Positions 1 to 7,887 of a stretch of 64,000 bases of DNA are shown here, piece by piece (position 1 is the first letter of the stretch; each line of letters begins with the position of its first letter). The position numbers and the translations under genes are program-made. Below the pieces are notes generated by a model. That model was not told where the DNA came from. It did no database searches and was given only the letters and a program-made list of their open reading frames with translations. This DNA is from Alteromonas sp. 5E99-2 (lineage in GTDB: Bacteria > Pseudomonadota > Gammaproteobacteria > Enterobacterales > Alteromonadaceae), in contig NZ_JAFNJE010000004.1 of assembly GCF_017368475.1 (NCBI RefSeq), forward strand, positions 62,001 to 126,000. Direction: 5' to 3'.

Positions 1-405
1 CGTGTCGCGCAGACGTGTTACTTCCATCAGCTTACGGGTGCGATCTTCAACCCCTTTCGCTGCATCGATAACCATTAAACAGGAATCAACGGCAGTCAGT
101 GTTCTGTAGGTATCTTCCGAAAAGTCTTCGTGTCCTGGGGTATCAAGTAAGTTAACTAAACTATCGCCATAAGGAAACTGCATCACCGAGGTAGTTACTG
201 ATATACCTCGCTCTTTTTCCATTTCCATCCAGTCAGACTTTGCGTGCTGCCCAGATTTTTTACCTTTTACCGTTCCAGCAGTTTGAAGCGCATTTCCAAA
301 AAGTAGCACTTTCTCAGTAATGGTGGTTTTACCTGCATCTGGGTGAGAGATGATAGCAAAAGTCCGTCGCTTATTAATTTCTTCGATAAAACTACTACCA
401 CTCAT
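1..405 (-). CDS. prfC: Peptide chain release factor 3 (N-terminal part, cut by window edge)
   Basis: Translational GTPase that recycles RF1 and RF2 from the ribosome after termination. The 135 residues present are the start of the G domain: P-loop SHPDAGKTT at residues 20-28, the GIS switch I region near 67-69, and G3 motif DTPGH at 88-92. The E. coli protein is about 529 residues, so roughly a quarter is visible; the rest lies left of position 1. The ATG at 405 gives the usual RF3 N-terminus ([21 protein letters not shown]). It follows rimI and holD on the same strand, as in E. coli, but yjjG is absent between rimI and prfC. Confidence 0.96.
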   Translation of the reverse strand, partial: MSGSSFIEEINKRRTFAIISHPDAGKTTITEKVLLFGNALQTAGTVKGKKSGQHAKSDWMEMEKERGISVTTSVMQFPYGDSLVNLLDTPGHEDFSEDTYRTLTAVDSCLMVIDAAKGVEDRTRKLMEVTRLRDT

Positions 406-567
406 ATTTGAAAACCTTTTGAAAACAATTTACCCACCACACAATTAGCCAATACAGTTGCGCTATTAAAAGCGCGGTATTCTACCGAAAATGATGAACT
501 TTTGCTTATCAAAATTACTACAGATAGTAAAAATAGATATTATTCAAACAAGTCATGACTAAGAGCC

Positions 568-1029
568 CTACAATACTAAGCTCATAATTAATGCACTTTC
601 TCGGATTTTAGGGTCATTCACACCAGGATAATAACTCGCTCGTTTGCCTACTTCGCTAAAACCTAACTTCTGATAAACACGAATTGCGGTAATGTTAGCT
701 GCTCGCACTTCCAAAAAACACTGTCTGGTAGATTGGGTATCGAATTGCCCAATAACCTGTTTTAAGAAATCGGTACCAATGCCTTTATTTCTAGCGCTCT
801 GATGTACGGCTATATCCATTAGTGTGATTTCATCTAATACCTGTAAAGTAATGGCATAGGCAATAATCGAGTTACTTGTATCTGATGCGATATAAAGGGT
901 GTAGGGTTCGCTTACCATATCGAAAAAAACCTTTTTCGACCACGGGTATGGCTGGCTTTCTTGGTGAATTAAAAAACATTCTTCAATCTGCGCTTCCTGA
1001 CCAACAGAAACGATATGTAGCTCAATCAC
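568..1029 (-). CDS. rimI: Ribosomal protein S18 alanine N-acetyltransferase RimI
   Basis: GNAT-fold enzyme that acetylates the N-terminal alanine of ribosomal protein S18. The 153-residue product has the RimI hallmarks: QPYPWSKKVF near the N-terminus, the acetyl-CoA loop RNKGIGTDF in the middle, and LEVRAANITAIRVYQKLGF followed by KRASYYP towards the end. Translation starts at a GTG that overlaps the holD stop in a GTGA, implying translational coupling. The holD-rimI pair is conserved in gammaproteobacteria, which supports both calls. Confidence 0.93.
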   Translation of the reverse strand: MIELHIVSVGQEAQIEECFLIHQESQPYPWSKKVFFDMVSEPYTLYIASDTSNSIIAYAITLQVLDEITLMDIAVHQSARNKGIGTDFLKQVIGQFDTQSTRQCFLEVRAANITAIRVYQKLGFSEVGKRASYYPGVNDPKIRESALIMSLVL

Positions 1030-1478
1030 GCCACAGGCTCAGCACATTTACACATCGCTTTCCATAAACTTTTCTTTTGCGATGCTGATAAAGCAGTTAA
1101 TTGAAATGGCACAGACACAAGCGATGAGGAAAACAATATAGGCTTTGAATCATCGACCTGCCATTCCTTAGTATTAGGTAGTGCCATATTGATGTCTTCG
1201 AAAAAAGTCTGAATATCGGTAATGACTGGTGAGCTAGTTTCTGTAAGCTTAATAACTTGTTCAACGTTTGATACTGGAACTTCTGGCCGCTTCTGAATGG
1301 TATTTTTAGGAACATCTTTTGACTTTACAGATGAACGGAGTGATTGAATAGGATCAATATTTTGAGCTGGTAGCACATCACAAGACTGCACTTTTTCTTT
1401 AGCATCTTTGTGCTGCTGTGTCTCAAACACAACAATTCCCATTTGTTTCAATAAAGCGTGTTGATAATCACTTAACAT
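1026..1478 (-). CDS. holD: DNA polymerase III psi subunit HolD
   Basis: Small clamp-loader accessory subunit that links the DnaX complex to chi and SSB. The 150-residue product starts MLSDYQHALLKQMGI, which matches the conserved psi N-terminus (short helix, then a QMGI-like turn), and ends with a weakly conserved LWKAMCKC segment. The open frame continues upstream to 1535, but that extension reads through the antisense of tRNA-Trp, so I place the start at the ATG at 1478. I see no strong ribosome binding site. HolD is poorly conserved, and much of the confidence comes from its position before rimI. Confidence 0.85.
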   Translation of the reverse strand: MLSDYQHALLKQMGIVVFETQQHKDAKEKVQSCDVLPAQNIDPIQSLRSSVKSKDVPKNTIQKRPEVPVSNVEQVIKLTETSSPVITDIQTFFEDINMALPNTKEWQVDDSKPILFSSSLVSVPFQLTALSASQKKSLWKAMCKCAEPVA

Positions 1479-1505
1479 GAGTAAACAAAGAGTACTTAAA
1501 AAAAG

Positions 1506-1582
1506 TGGCAGGGGTGGAGGGACTCGAACCCCCAACCATCGGTTTTGGAGACCGCTGTTCTACCAATTCGAACTACACCCCT
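1506..1582 (-). tRNA. tRNA-Trp (anticodon CCA)
   Basis: A 77-nt cloverleaf read on the minus strand, with the 3' CCA encoded. The acceptor stem AGGGGTG pairs at the 3' end, the anticodon loop is CTCCAAA, and the T arm contains GGTTCGAGTCC. It closely resembles E. coli trpT. A good promoter lies 14 to 41 bases upstream of its 5' end, so it can be transcribed independently of the kinase gene before it. Confidence 0.97.
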
Positions 1583-1595
1583 AACGAGGTGGTGA

Positions 1596-1623
1596 ATTAT
1601 ACGTATGAAGTTATAAAGGTAAA
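1596..1623 (-). promoter_or_regulatory. Sigma-70 promoter for tRNA-Trp (and probably holD-rimI-prfC)
   Basis: On the minus strand a perfect -10 TATAAT (1596-1601) is preceded by TTTACC (1618-1623) at a 16-base spacing. It sits at the end of the upstream kinase gene and just before the tRNA. There is no hairpin between the tRNA and holD, so read-through into holD is plausible. Confidence 0.6.
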
Positions 1624-2420
1624 GCATTTTTAGCCTCGTACCATAAACCATTTGTAATTTGTGTACATAATTTCATCGCTTGAACATAATTGAACACTTC
1701 TTGTGCGCTTCTTCCTAGTTTTTCTGCGTAACTTTCAATCACCTGATGAGCCTGGCTTAAGGGTATTTGGTTTATAGAAATTGCCGATGCGATATCAAAA
1801 TAGCGGTTTCCCCATGCAAGATACTCCCAATCAACCACTATTAAGGGGGCGTGGGATAATATATGCCCTAAAGACAAGTCGTTATGGCATAAAACTCGAG
1901 GTTCTGTGTCAAACAATTTATTATAATCGTCAGTGCCTTGCTCAATATCATGGAGCCACTTTTCTTGCTCACTTTGACTTAAATGTTCAAGGTAATGTTG
2001 CCATTGAGCAGGCAAATCAATATGTAAAATCAATTTAGAGTCGATTTTTATGGTGTGTAGCTCAGCTAAAACCGTCCCTAAAAGGCTTTGATTTTGTGCA
2101 GGTTTAAAAACAACGTTTTGACTGGATACATACTCTTCTACCCAAACTCCATTTGCACAGTCAATCCACACAGGCATTGGAGCAAAACCTTGGCTTGCAA
2201 GGTCCTTTTGAGCATTGAATATTGCCGGTCGATTTAACTGAGTAAAAGATTCTTCGATGAATTTTTTTATAACATAGGTTTTATTTTCGGCCTCAAAGGT
2301 ATAAATCCTATGAGTAGACTGAACAGGCATTAAAGTAAACACTGTATTCTTACCAATTCTTAATGGCGATTTCTTCAATACCTGTAAAAAAATCTTTTTT
2401 TCATCGTTCGATATAGTCAT
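1611..2420 (-). CDS. Phosphotransferase of the choline/thiamine kinase (APH) family; probable thiamine kinase
   Basis: A 269-residue APH-fold small-molecule kinase. Visible motifs are the ATP-lobe segment TYVIKKF near residue 50, the catalytic loop LCHNDLSLGHIL near 175-188 and the metal-binding VVDWEYLAWGNRYFDIA that follows. These are shared by choline kinases, ThiK and aminoglycoside kinases, so sequence alone does not fix the substrate. Context favours thiamine: it lies 30 bases downstream of a thiamine-binding-family gene and is divergent from a receptor under a TPP riboswitch. ThiK would phosphorylate imported thiamine to thiamine monophosphate. The family is certain; the substrate is inferred. 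Confidence 0.75.
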   Translation of the reverse strand: MTISNDEKKIFLQVLKKSPLRIGKNTVFTLMPVQSTHRIYTFEAENKTYVIKKFIEESFTQLNRPAIFNAQKDLASQGFAPMPVWIDCANGVWVEEYVSSQNVVFKPAQNQSLLGTVLAELHTIKIDSKLILHIDLPAQWQHYLEHLSQSEQEKWLHDIEQGTDDYNKLFDTEPRVLCHNDLSLGHILSHAPLIVVDWEYLAWGNRYFDIASAISINQIPLSQAHQVIESYAEKLGRSAQEVFNYVQAMKLCTQITNGLWYEAKNALPL

Positions 2421-2450
2421 ATAACGCCTCGTATAAAACCACCGACTTAA

Positions 2451-2720
2451 TTATATTTTCGCTTTCTTTCTCGCTTCCATAACATCAAAATTAAGAAATT
2501 TTGCAACGAATATTGCTTGGCCGACTTCTTCATGGGTACGCTGCATTTCTGTACCTAATATAGCAACAACTTGCTGATAATCTCCTGAGACTTGTGTGCT
2601 TGTTGAACAAGTTTCAACTTGAATATCACTGTATGAGTTCAATCTATCAATAAACGACTTTATTGGTTCAATATACTCATTGACTAGCGGGTAAAGCGAT
2701 AGTTCAACCATAACTTTCAT
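2451..2720 (-). CDS. Small thiamine-binding-domain protein (YkoF/DUF77-like)
   Basis: An 89-residue single-domain protein that begins MKVMVELSLYPL and continues with a helix, a strand region with conserved TSTQVSGDYQQV, and a final helix-strand. This resembles the YkoF/Thiamine_BP (DUF77) fold, whose members bind thiamine or hydroxymethylpyrimidine. The ribosome binding site AGGA lies about 9 bases before the ATG. It is first in a two-gene unit with the kinase and is divergent from the riboswitch-controlled receptor. No signal peptide is visible, so it should be cytoplasmic. The family assignment comes from pattern and context and is not certain. Confidence 0.65.
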   Translation of the reverse strand: MKVMVELSLYPLVNEYIEPIKSFIDRLNSYSDIQVETCSTSTQVSGDYQQVVAILGTEMQRTHEEVGQAIFVAKFLNFDVMEARKKAKI

Positions 2721-2878
2721 AGATTTTTCCTATAATTAATCAGCGCCTTGTACAGTTTAGTACCCATTGCATAATATCATTCAACTTTTATGCTACCAAA
2801 CAACACTTGAATCCCCCACTATAATCGAACGTTATGATCACTATTGAAATTAATCTAAAAAACAATTGAACTTTTTCC

Positions 2879-2931
2879 TTGCAGTCACCTCGGGTATTGT
2901 TAAAATCTCGCCGCGTTGAGTTAACTCAACG
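2879..2931 (+). promoter_or_regulatory. Promoter of the TPP-riboswitch receptor gene, with an 18-bp palindrome at the start site
   Basis: TTGCAG (2879-2884) and TAAAAT (2901-2906) are separated by 16 bases, placing the predicted start near 2913. Starting there is a perfect palindrome, CGTTGAGTTAACTCAACG (2914-2931), which ends one base before the P1 stem of the riboswitch. It could be an operator at the initiation region, or a stable 5' hairpin in the transcript. The promoter call is by eye. Confidence 0.5.
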
Positions 2932-3021
2932 AACCAAGGGGTGTCTCTTTTAACGGAGGCTGAGACTAGCTGTGCTAGAACCCTTATACCTGATCCGGAT
3001 AATACCGGCGTAGGAATGGTC
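2932..3021 (+). ncRNA. TPP (thiamine pyrophosphate) riboswitch
   Basis: The conserved THI-box elements are present in order: AAGGGGTG (2936-2943), GGCTGAGA around 2958-2965, a CTAGC/GCTAG P3 hairpin, ACCCTTATACCTGATC (2980-2995), and GGATAATACCGGCGTAGGAA up to 3016. P1 closes with ACCA (2933-2936) and TGGT (3017-3020). The element lies about 70 bases upstream of the TonB-dependent receptor ATG. I see no U-tailed terminator in the expression platform, so control is more likely at translation initiation. That last point is inferred. Confidence 0.95.
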
Positions 3022-3088
3022 AATAGTTTTTCTTCCATTGCACTGCCGCAAAACCGAATCTTTTCTATTTTTATTTGAAGAGATCCAC

Positions 3089-5239
3089 ATGAAATATCAT
3101 AAACGTTATTTAAGCTGCTGCCTTGCAGTTGCCCTGTCTCCTGCCCTGTCTTTCGCCAATGAGACAATTGATGAAGCAGACGTAGAGCGTATTGTTGTTA
3201 CCGCTGAATTTAGAGATGACAGCCTACTTGATTTATCAAGCAGTGTCAGTGTTTTAGACAAAAATGTCATTGAACGCCGAGGCGCTAACCACATCGAGCA
3301 ATTGTTGAATTTTGCCCCCAATGTAAACATTACTGCTGGCGCATCAAGAGGCCGCTTTTTTCAAATTAGAGGCATTGGTGAGCGAAGTCAGTTTATTGAC
3401 CCAGTCAACCCTTCAGTGGGTTTGGTTATTGATGGTATCGACTTTACTGGTCTAGGTTTAGCAGCAAATACACTTGATGTTCAACAAGTAGAAGTGTTTA
3501 GAGGCCCTCAAGGAACCTTGTACGGTGCAAACGCACTGGCTGGCCTTATCAATTTAAAAACAAACGATCCTACTGATGCGCTCTATGCAAAAATTGGCGT
3601 TGAGCTATCCGAATTCGGTGGTCAAGTTATCGACGGTGTGGTTAGCGGACCTATTGGTGAAAAAATCGGTTATCGCGTTGCCGTGCAAACGCTAAAAAGC
3701 GATGGATTTACCGAAAACAGCTTTTTAAACAGAGATGACACAAACAACATCGATGAAACCACACTAAGAGGAAAGCTGAAAATCGCAGTTAACGACGATT
3801 TGACAGTAAACCTTACTGGGTTATATCTAAACGCTGACAATGGCTATGACGCATTCTCATTAGATAACAATCGAGTGACCCAATCCGATCAACCTGGTCA
3901 AGATACACAGCGCTCCTTTGCAGGAGCTATAAACACAGTTTGGACAGGAGCCGAAGCATTCAACCTTGAAGCAACTGTCAGCGGTGCAACCACTGACAGT
4001 TTATATAGCTTTGATGAAGACTGGAGCTTTATTGGCGCATTTTCTGACGATTTGTTTCCCTTCAGTTCAGCAGACAGCTTTGATAGAGAGCGAGATAACT
4101 TTACTTTTGATTTACGCGCGATATCTTCAGAAGGACATAATATTTTTGCTGGAAAAACCACGTGGGTAGCAGGTATCTATTCAAGAACAGAAACAGAAGA
4201 TCTGTTTCGTATTCGCTCTTCCGACTTAGCATTTGATGGTGCTTTTTCCAATGACTTCGACACCAGTAATACTGCGATTTATGGTCAGTTAGATACCCAA
4301 TTGAATGAGCGCTGGAACCTGATCACAGGCTTACGCGTTGAATACCGTGACGCAGAATATACTGACTCAACAGGTGTAGATAGCTCAGTTAGCGAAACAT
4401 TATGGGGCGGTAAGATAGTACTAGAATATCGCTTAGCCGACGACACTTTGGTTTACGGTTTATTGTCTCGTGGCTTCAAAGCCGGCGGTGTAAACGGGCA
4501 AATAATTTCAGCAGCAGAACGCAATGACTTTATACCTCAAAGCACATTTCAATTCGGTACCGAAACATTGGTAAACCTAGAGTTAGGTGTTAAAGGCAGC
4601 TGGTTTAACGACAAACTGCAATCACAACTGTCTGTATTTTACCAAGATAGAGATGATGCTCAGGTCAGTCAGTCTATCTTTAACTCAGATGACTTCTCAT
4701 TTGATGAGTTTTTAGATAACGCTGCGGCAACCGCTATGGGACTGGAGTTTGAGGCAGTTTACGCCGTTTCAGATTACTTTAGCATTTACACTAGTCTTGG
4801 TTTACTCGACGCTGAGTTTGACGATTTCGAAACCTTCTCTCATGTTGATGCCCGTACCGCATTAGCACCAATAAACCTTGAAGGCAGAGATATAGCACAA
4901 GCCCCGACTTATCAATTTACAGTAGGTACTGATGTTTACCTGAGCGACGCATTAACTTTAAATATTGAAGTAGAAGGTAAAGACGAATATTTCTTCTCGA
5001 ATGGTCATAATGACCGTGCAGACGCATATGAGCTACTGAATATTCGCCTAACTTATCAACTTGATAACTGGGAGTTTGCGATTTGGGGTAGAAACTTAAC
5101 CGACCAAGATGTTCAAACTCGCGGATTTTTCTTTAGTAATGAGTTTGGTAATAACCCAAGTAATGGCTATGCACCAGAACCTTATTATCAGTTTGGTGAG
5201 CCTAGAATTGTAGGTATAAACGTAAACTACGAGTTCTAA
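3089..5239 (+). CDS. TonB-dependent outer membrane receptor, thiamine-regulated (probable thiamine or precursor uptake)
   Basis: A 716-residue TonB-dependent receptor. A signal peptide runs to about residue 25 (ending LSFANE), followed by a TonB-box-like ERIVVTAEF and a plug domain with FRGPQGTLYGANALAGLINLKT. A long beta barrel ends in the aromatic terminus VNYEF. I use the ATG at 3089 because GAAGAGA precedes it by about 6 bases and the signal peptide starts there; the frame is open further upstream to 3038. The TPP riboswitch in its leader implies that vitamin B1 or a related compound represses it. The nearest energy-transducing TonB operon is at 7885-12875. Confidence 0.9.
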   Translation: MKYHKRYLSCCLAVALSPALSFANETIDEADVERIVVTAEFRDDSLLDLSSSVSVLDKNVIERRGANHIEQLLNFAPNVNITAGASRGRFFQIRGIGERSQFIDPVNPSVGLVIDGIDFTGLGLAANTLDVQQVEVFRGPQGTLYGANALAGLINLKTNDPTDALYAKIGVELSEFGGQVIDGVVSGPIGEKIGYRVAVQTLKSDGFTENSFLNRDDTNNIDETTLRGKLKIAVNDDLTVNLTGLYLNADNGYDAFSLDNNRVTQSDQPGQDTQRSFAGAINTVWTGAEAFNLEATVSGATTDSLYSFDEDWSFIGAFSDDLFPFSSADSFDRERDNFTFDLRAISSEGHNIFAGKTTWVAGIYSRTETEDLFRIRSSDLAFDGAFSNDFDTSNTAIYGQLDTQLNERWNLITGLRVEYRDAEYTDSTGVDSSVSETLWGGKIVLEYRLADDTLVYGLLSRGFKAGGVNGQIISAAERNDFIPQSTFQFGTETLVNLELGVKGSWFNDKLQSQLSVFYQDRDDAQVSQSIFNSDDFSFDEFLDNAAATAMGLEFEAVYAVSDYFSIYTSLGLLDAEFDDFETFSHVDARTALAPINLEGRDIAQAPTYQFTVGTDVYLSDALTLNIEVEGKDEYFFSNGHNDRADAYELLNIRLTYQLDNWEFAIWGRNLTDQDVQTRGFFFSNEFGNNPSNGYAPEPYYQFGEPRIVGINVNYEF

Positions 5240-5256
5240 CCTCTTAAAAGGAAAAC

Positions 5257-5295
5257 ATGCACCCTATATAAAATGGGGTGCATATTTCATTTTAT
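5257..5295. terminator. Bidirectional terminator between receptor and thioesterase genes
   Basis: ATGCACCC (5257-5264) pairs with GGGTGCAT (5276-5283) around an 11-base loop, with T-rich sequence after it on the plus strand and A-rich sequence before it. It lies between convergent genes ending at 5239 and 5292, so it can serve both. Confidence 0.7.
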
Positions 5296-5705
5296 TCGGT
5301 CATTTTTAAACCATCACCATACAGCGCTTGATTTTGTAAGGTTTCAAGAGTCTTATGATGGGCTTCAGGCTTACCTGTATCAGGGTTTATTTTAACAAAC
5401 ACAATTTCTTCAGCTAAACATATCGTTGTTTTAGTTGCGTTGTTACGAACCAAACATCTAACCGTTATAGAGCTACGCCCTACCCTTTTTGTTTCTAAGC
5501 CAAATTCAACAATATCACCTTGTTTTGCCGGCGATTCGAAGCTAATTTCACTAATATGTTTAGTGACTAAACAGTTTGTTCCAAGTTGGCAAATTGCATA
5601 AATCGCTGCTTCTTCATCAATCCATTCTAGTGCTCTACCACCGAATAGCGCATTGGCATAATTTAAATCACTGGGCATCACTAGCCGACGAGATAAAAAT
5701 CGCAT
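5292..5705 (-). CDS. Acyl-CoA thioesterase, hotdog fold
   Basis: A 137-residue hotdog-fold thioesterase of the YciA/BACH type that hydrolyses acyl-CoA to free acid and CoA. Characteristic features are MPSDLNYANALFGGRALEWIDEEAA near the N-terminus (the active-site Asp lies in WIDEEA) and a helical segment followed by ISFESPAKQGDIVEF. I chose the ATG at 5705 because AGAGGA lies about 8 bases before it; an in-frame start six codons further upstream has no such site. It is convergent with the thiamine receptor and divergent from tmcA. The physiological acyl chain cannot be read from the sequence. Confidence 0.87.
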   Translation of the reverse strand: MRFLSRRLVMPSDLNYANALFGGRALEWIDEEAAIYAICQLGTNCLVTKHISEISFESPAKQGDIVEFGLETKRVGRSSITVRCLVRNNATKTTICLAEEIVFVKINPDTGKPEAHHKTLETLQNQALYGDGLKMTE

Positions 5706-5766
5706 TCGAATTCCTCTTTGCATACAGATAAACTACACATACTTTTTATTATACGCGAATATTCCA

Positions 5767-7842
5767 TTGTATCTCTGGGAAAACTGGTTCAACGAAAGAC
5801 AACAAGGCCAATACCACCGAAAGTTAATATTACTCAGCGGTGACAAAGTCTGGACTGACGAACAAGCCATACGACTTAGTCAAAGTACTGAGGGAAAATC
5901 TATTTGGGTAGGTGACACTAGTGTGTTCACCACACGAGGCGTTCCCACTAAGCAATTTAAAAAGCTACTAGGGCAAGAGTGCTTGATTGGACTATATGAC
6001 GCTCAAAATGGCATAAGCCCAAGTGCGCTGTTAGCGCTATCCGGTACAATCAAGGAAAATGGTGTATTGGTAGTGTGCTGCCCTAGATGGTCACAGTGGC
6101 CATCAGCAACGGCATTAATGCAATCAAATCTGATTAGTCATGGATATAGCTTAGAGCACAGTTTATTCATAGAACGCTGGCAAGAAATGATTTCTAAGGC
6201 AGAAGACGTTTTTGTTTACGAACAAGATAAAAACCTTGTGTTTTCACCTTGTAACAAGCCGGTAGAAAATCCGAAAGAATTAAACTTCGAGCCGCCTTTC
6301 GCAAGTGGCGATCAACAAAACGCATTTTCAATTTTGTCTAACTTAAAACAGAACGAAAATGCAGTGATAACCGCGAGAAGGGGCAGAGGTAAATCTGCTC
6401 TTCTGGGTCTAATTGCAGACTATTATGTAAATGAAGGTAGAACCGTTTATGTATGTACTTCGTTAAAATCCAATGCTACCAGTATATTTAAACATGTAGC
6501 TAACAAAAAGCAGGTGAAATGGTACGCACCTGACTCCCCGGAATTGTTAGACTCGTCAGATCTGTTACTTATCGATGAAGCTGCAAGTCTCCCAATAAAA
6601 GAGGTGCTGCGGCTCACTAGGAGCTGCAACCAATATATTTTGGCCACCACCACTGAAGGCTATGAAGGCACAGCGACTGGTTTCAAATACAAACTATTAC
6701 CAAAACTCAAAAATAAAAGCTCGCAAATACGTGAAATAACCTTGCACCAACCCTTGCGCTACTGCAGCGGAGATTCGTTGGAATTACACCTAGACTGTTT
6801 ATTCTTGCTAAATTCAACAATTCATAATGTTGAAGTTAAACCTAATAAAGAATGTAGCCCGCACATAGAAATCATTAAAAATAAACAGGATGTCTCGGCT
6901 GAGAAACTTCGTCAGTGGTTTTCAATTTTATCGTTAGCCCACTATCAAACAACGCCAGAAGACATAATCCGCACTTTAGATTCACCGGATAATTTTTTTA
7001 TTGTACTTTACCAAAACAACAGCCTTATTGGCGTTGCTATTGTAATAGAAGAAGGCGGGAATCGCTTACAATCTCTTGCTCAAGATATTGCCAGCGGTGC
7101 GCGCAGAGCAAAAGGCCATCTGTTAGCACAAAAGTTAAGCTTGCATTTGAGTGACGACACTATTCTCACGAGGAAAATTTGGCGTATAAATCGTATTGCG
7201 GTATCTCCCCAGTTACAAAACAAGGGTTTTGGAACAGCATTTTTACGGCAAATAGAAGAGCATGCTTACTTTAAAAAAGTAGACCTTATGGGCGCATCGT
7301 TTGCGGCAAGTAATAATGCCACTCGCTTTTGGATTCAAAATGGCTACACACCATTTCATTTGGGCTCTGTAGCAGACAAATCAACTGGTGAGGTATCGTT
7401 AGCGGTTGTTAAAACGATCCGTCCTCGAGTAGGCATGGATGAAGCTTTATTGCTTAATTTATTTGTCTATGAGTCACCAAGGCAATTTAGAAACGAGACC
7501 ATCAGCGAGCTATGTGAACAAACAATCTTAACAAGTAGCAATATAGAGCGACTTGAAGAAATTTTCTTGCAGCGGATTCTGGACTATATCAATGACTCAA
7601 GAAGCCACAATCATATGGGCAAAGCAATATCATACTGGTTAGAGGCCAATACACATAGAATAAAGCAAGTTCAACCTCCGACTAAGAACTTCAGTCAGCT
7701 ACTAACACGTCGATGGATTGACGTAGCCACAGACCAAGAGTTACTCAAAGATTTTAAAATTAACGGAAGGAAAAAGCTCTACAAAAGTCTTAAAGAGAGT
7801 TTTTGTTATTACTACTGGGAATTAAATATAGAAATGGAATAG
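5767..7842 (+). CDS. tmcA: tRNA(Met) cytidine acetyltransferase TmcA
   Basis: Makes N4-acetylcytidine at the wobble position of elongator tRNA-Met using acetyl-CoA and ATP. The 691-residue product (about 671 in E. coli) has the TmcA N-terminal domain and then an RNA-helicase-like ATPase with P-loop RRGRGKSAL (lysine 209). Walker B LLLIDEAASLP and TTTEGYEGTATGF follow. Next come a GNAT domain with RIAVSPQLQNKGFGTAFL and a C-terminal tRNA-binding region. Translation starts at a TTG at 5767 with no obvious ribosome binding site, so the exact start is uncertain. Confidence 0.93.
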   Translation: MYLWENWFNERQQGQYHRKLILLSGDKVWTDEQAIRLSQSTEGKSIWVGDTSVFTTRGVPTKQFKKLLGQECLIGLYDAQNGISPSALLALSGTIKENGVLVVCCPRWSQWPSATALMQSNLISHGYSLEHSLFIERWQEMISKAEDVFVYEQDKNLVFSPCNKPVENPKELNFEPPFASGDQQNAFSILSNLKQNENAVITARRGRGKSALLGLIADYYVNEGRTVYVCTSLKSNATSIFKHVANKKQVKWYAPDSPELLDSSDLLLIDEAASLPIKEVLRLTRSCNQYILATTTEGYEGTATGFKYKLLPKLKNKSSQIREITLHQPLRYCSGDSLELHLDCLFLLNSTIHNVEVKPNKECSPHIEIIKNKQDVSAEKLRQWFSILSLAHYQTTPEDIIRTLDSPDNFFIVLYQNNSLIGVAIVIEEGGNRLQSLAQDIASGARRAKGHLLAQKLSLHLSDDTILTRKIWRINRIAVSPQLQNKGFGTAFLRQIEEHAYFKKVDLMGASFAASNNATRFWIQNGYTPFHLGSVADKSTGEVSLAVVKTIRPRVGMDEALLLNLFVYESPRQFRNETISELCEQTILTSSNIERLEEIFLQRILDYINDSRSHNHMGKAISYWLEANTHRIKQVQPPTKNFSQLLTRRWIDVATDQELLKDFKINGRKKLYKSLKESFCYYYWELNIEME

Positions 7843-7857
7843 TTTAAAGCAGATAAG

Positions 7858-7887
7858 AAAAAAGCTCCCGAAGGAGCTTTTTATTTA
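7858..7887. terminator. Bidirectional terminator between tmcA and the TPR gene
   Basis: AAAGCTCC (7861-7868), loop CGAA, GGAGCTTT (7873-7880). TTTTTATTT follows on the plus strand, and the A-rich stretch before the stem gives a T-tract on the minus strand. It closes tmcA and the leftward TonB operon. Confidence 0.85.

Noticed and set aside
1479-1535. Longer N-terminus for HolD
   Set aside because: The extension is antisense to tRNA-Trp (GVRVPPPLP), not coding.
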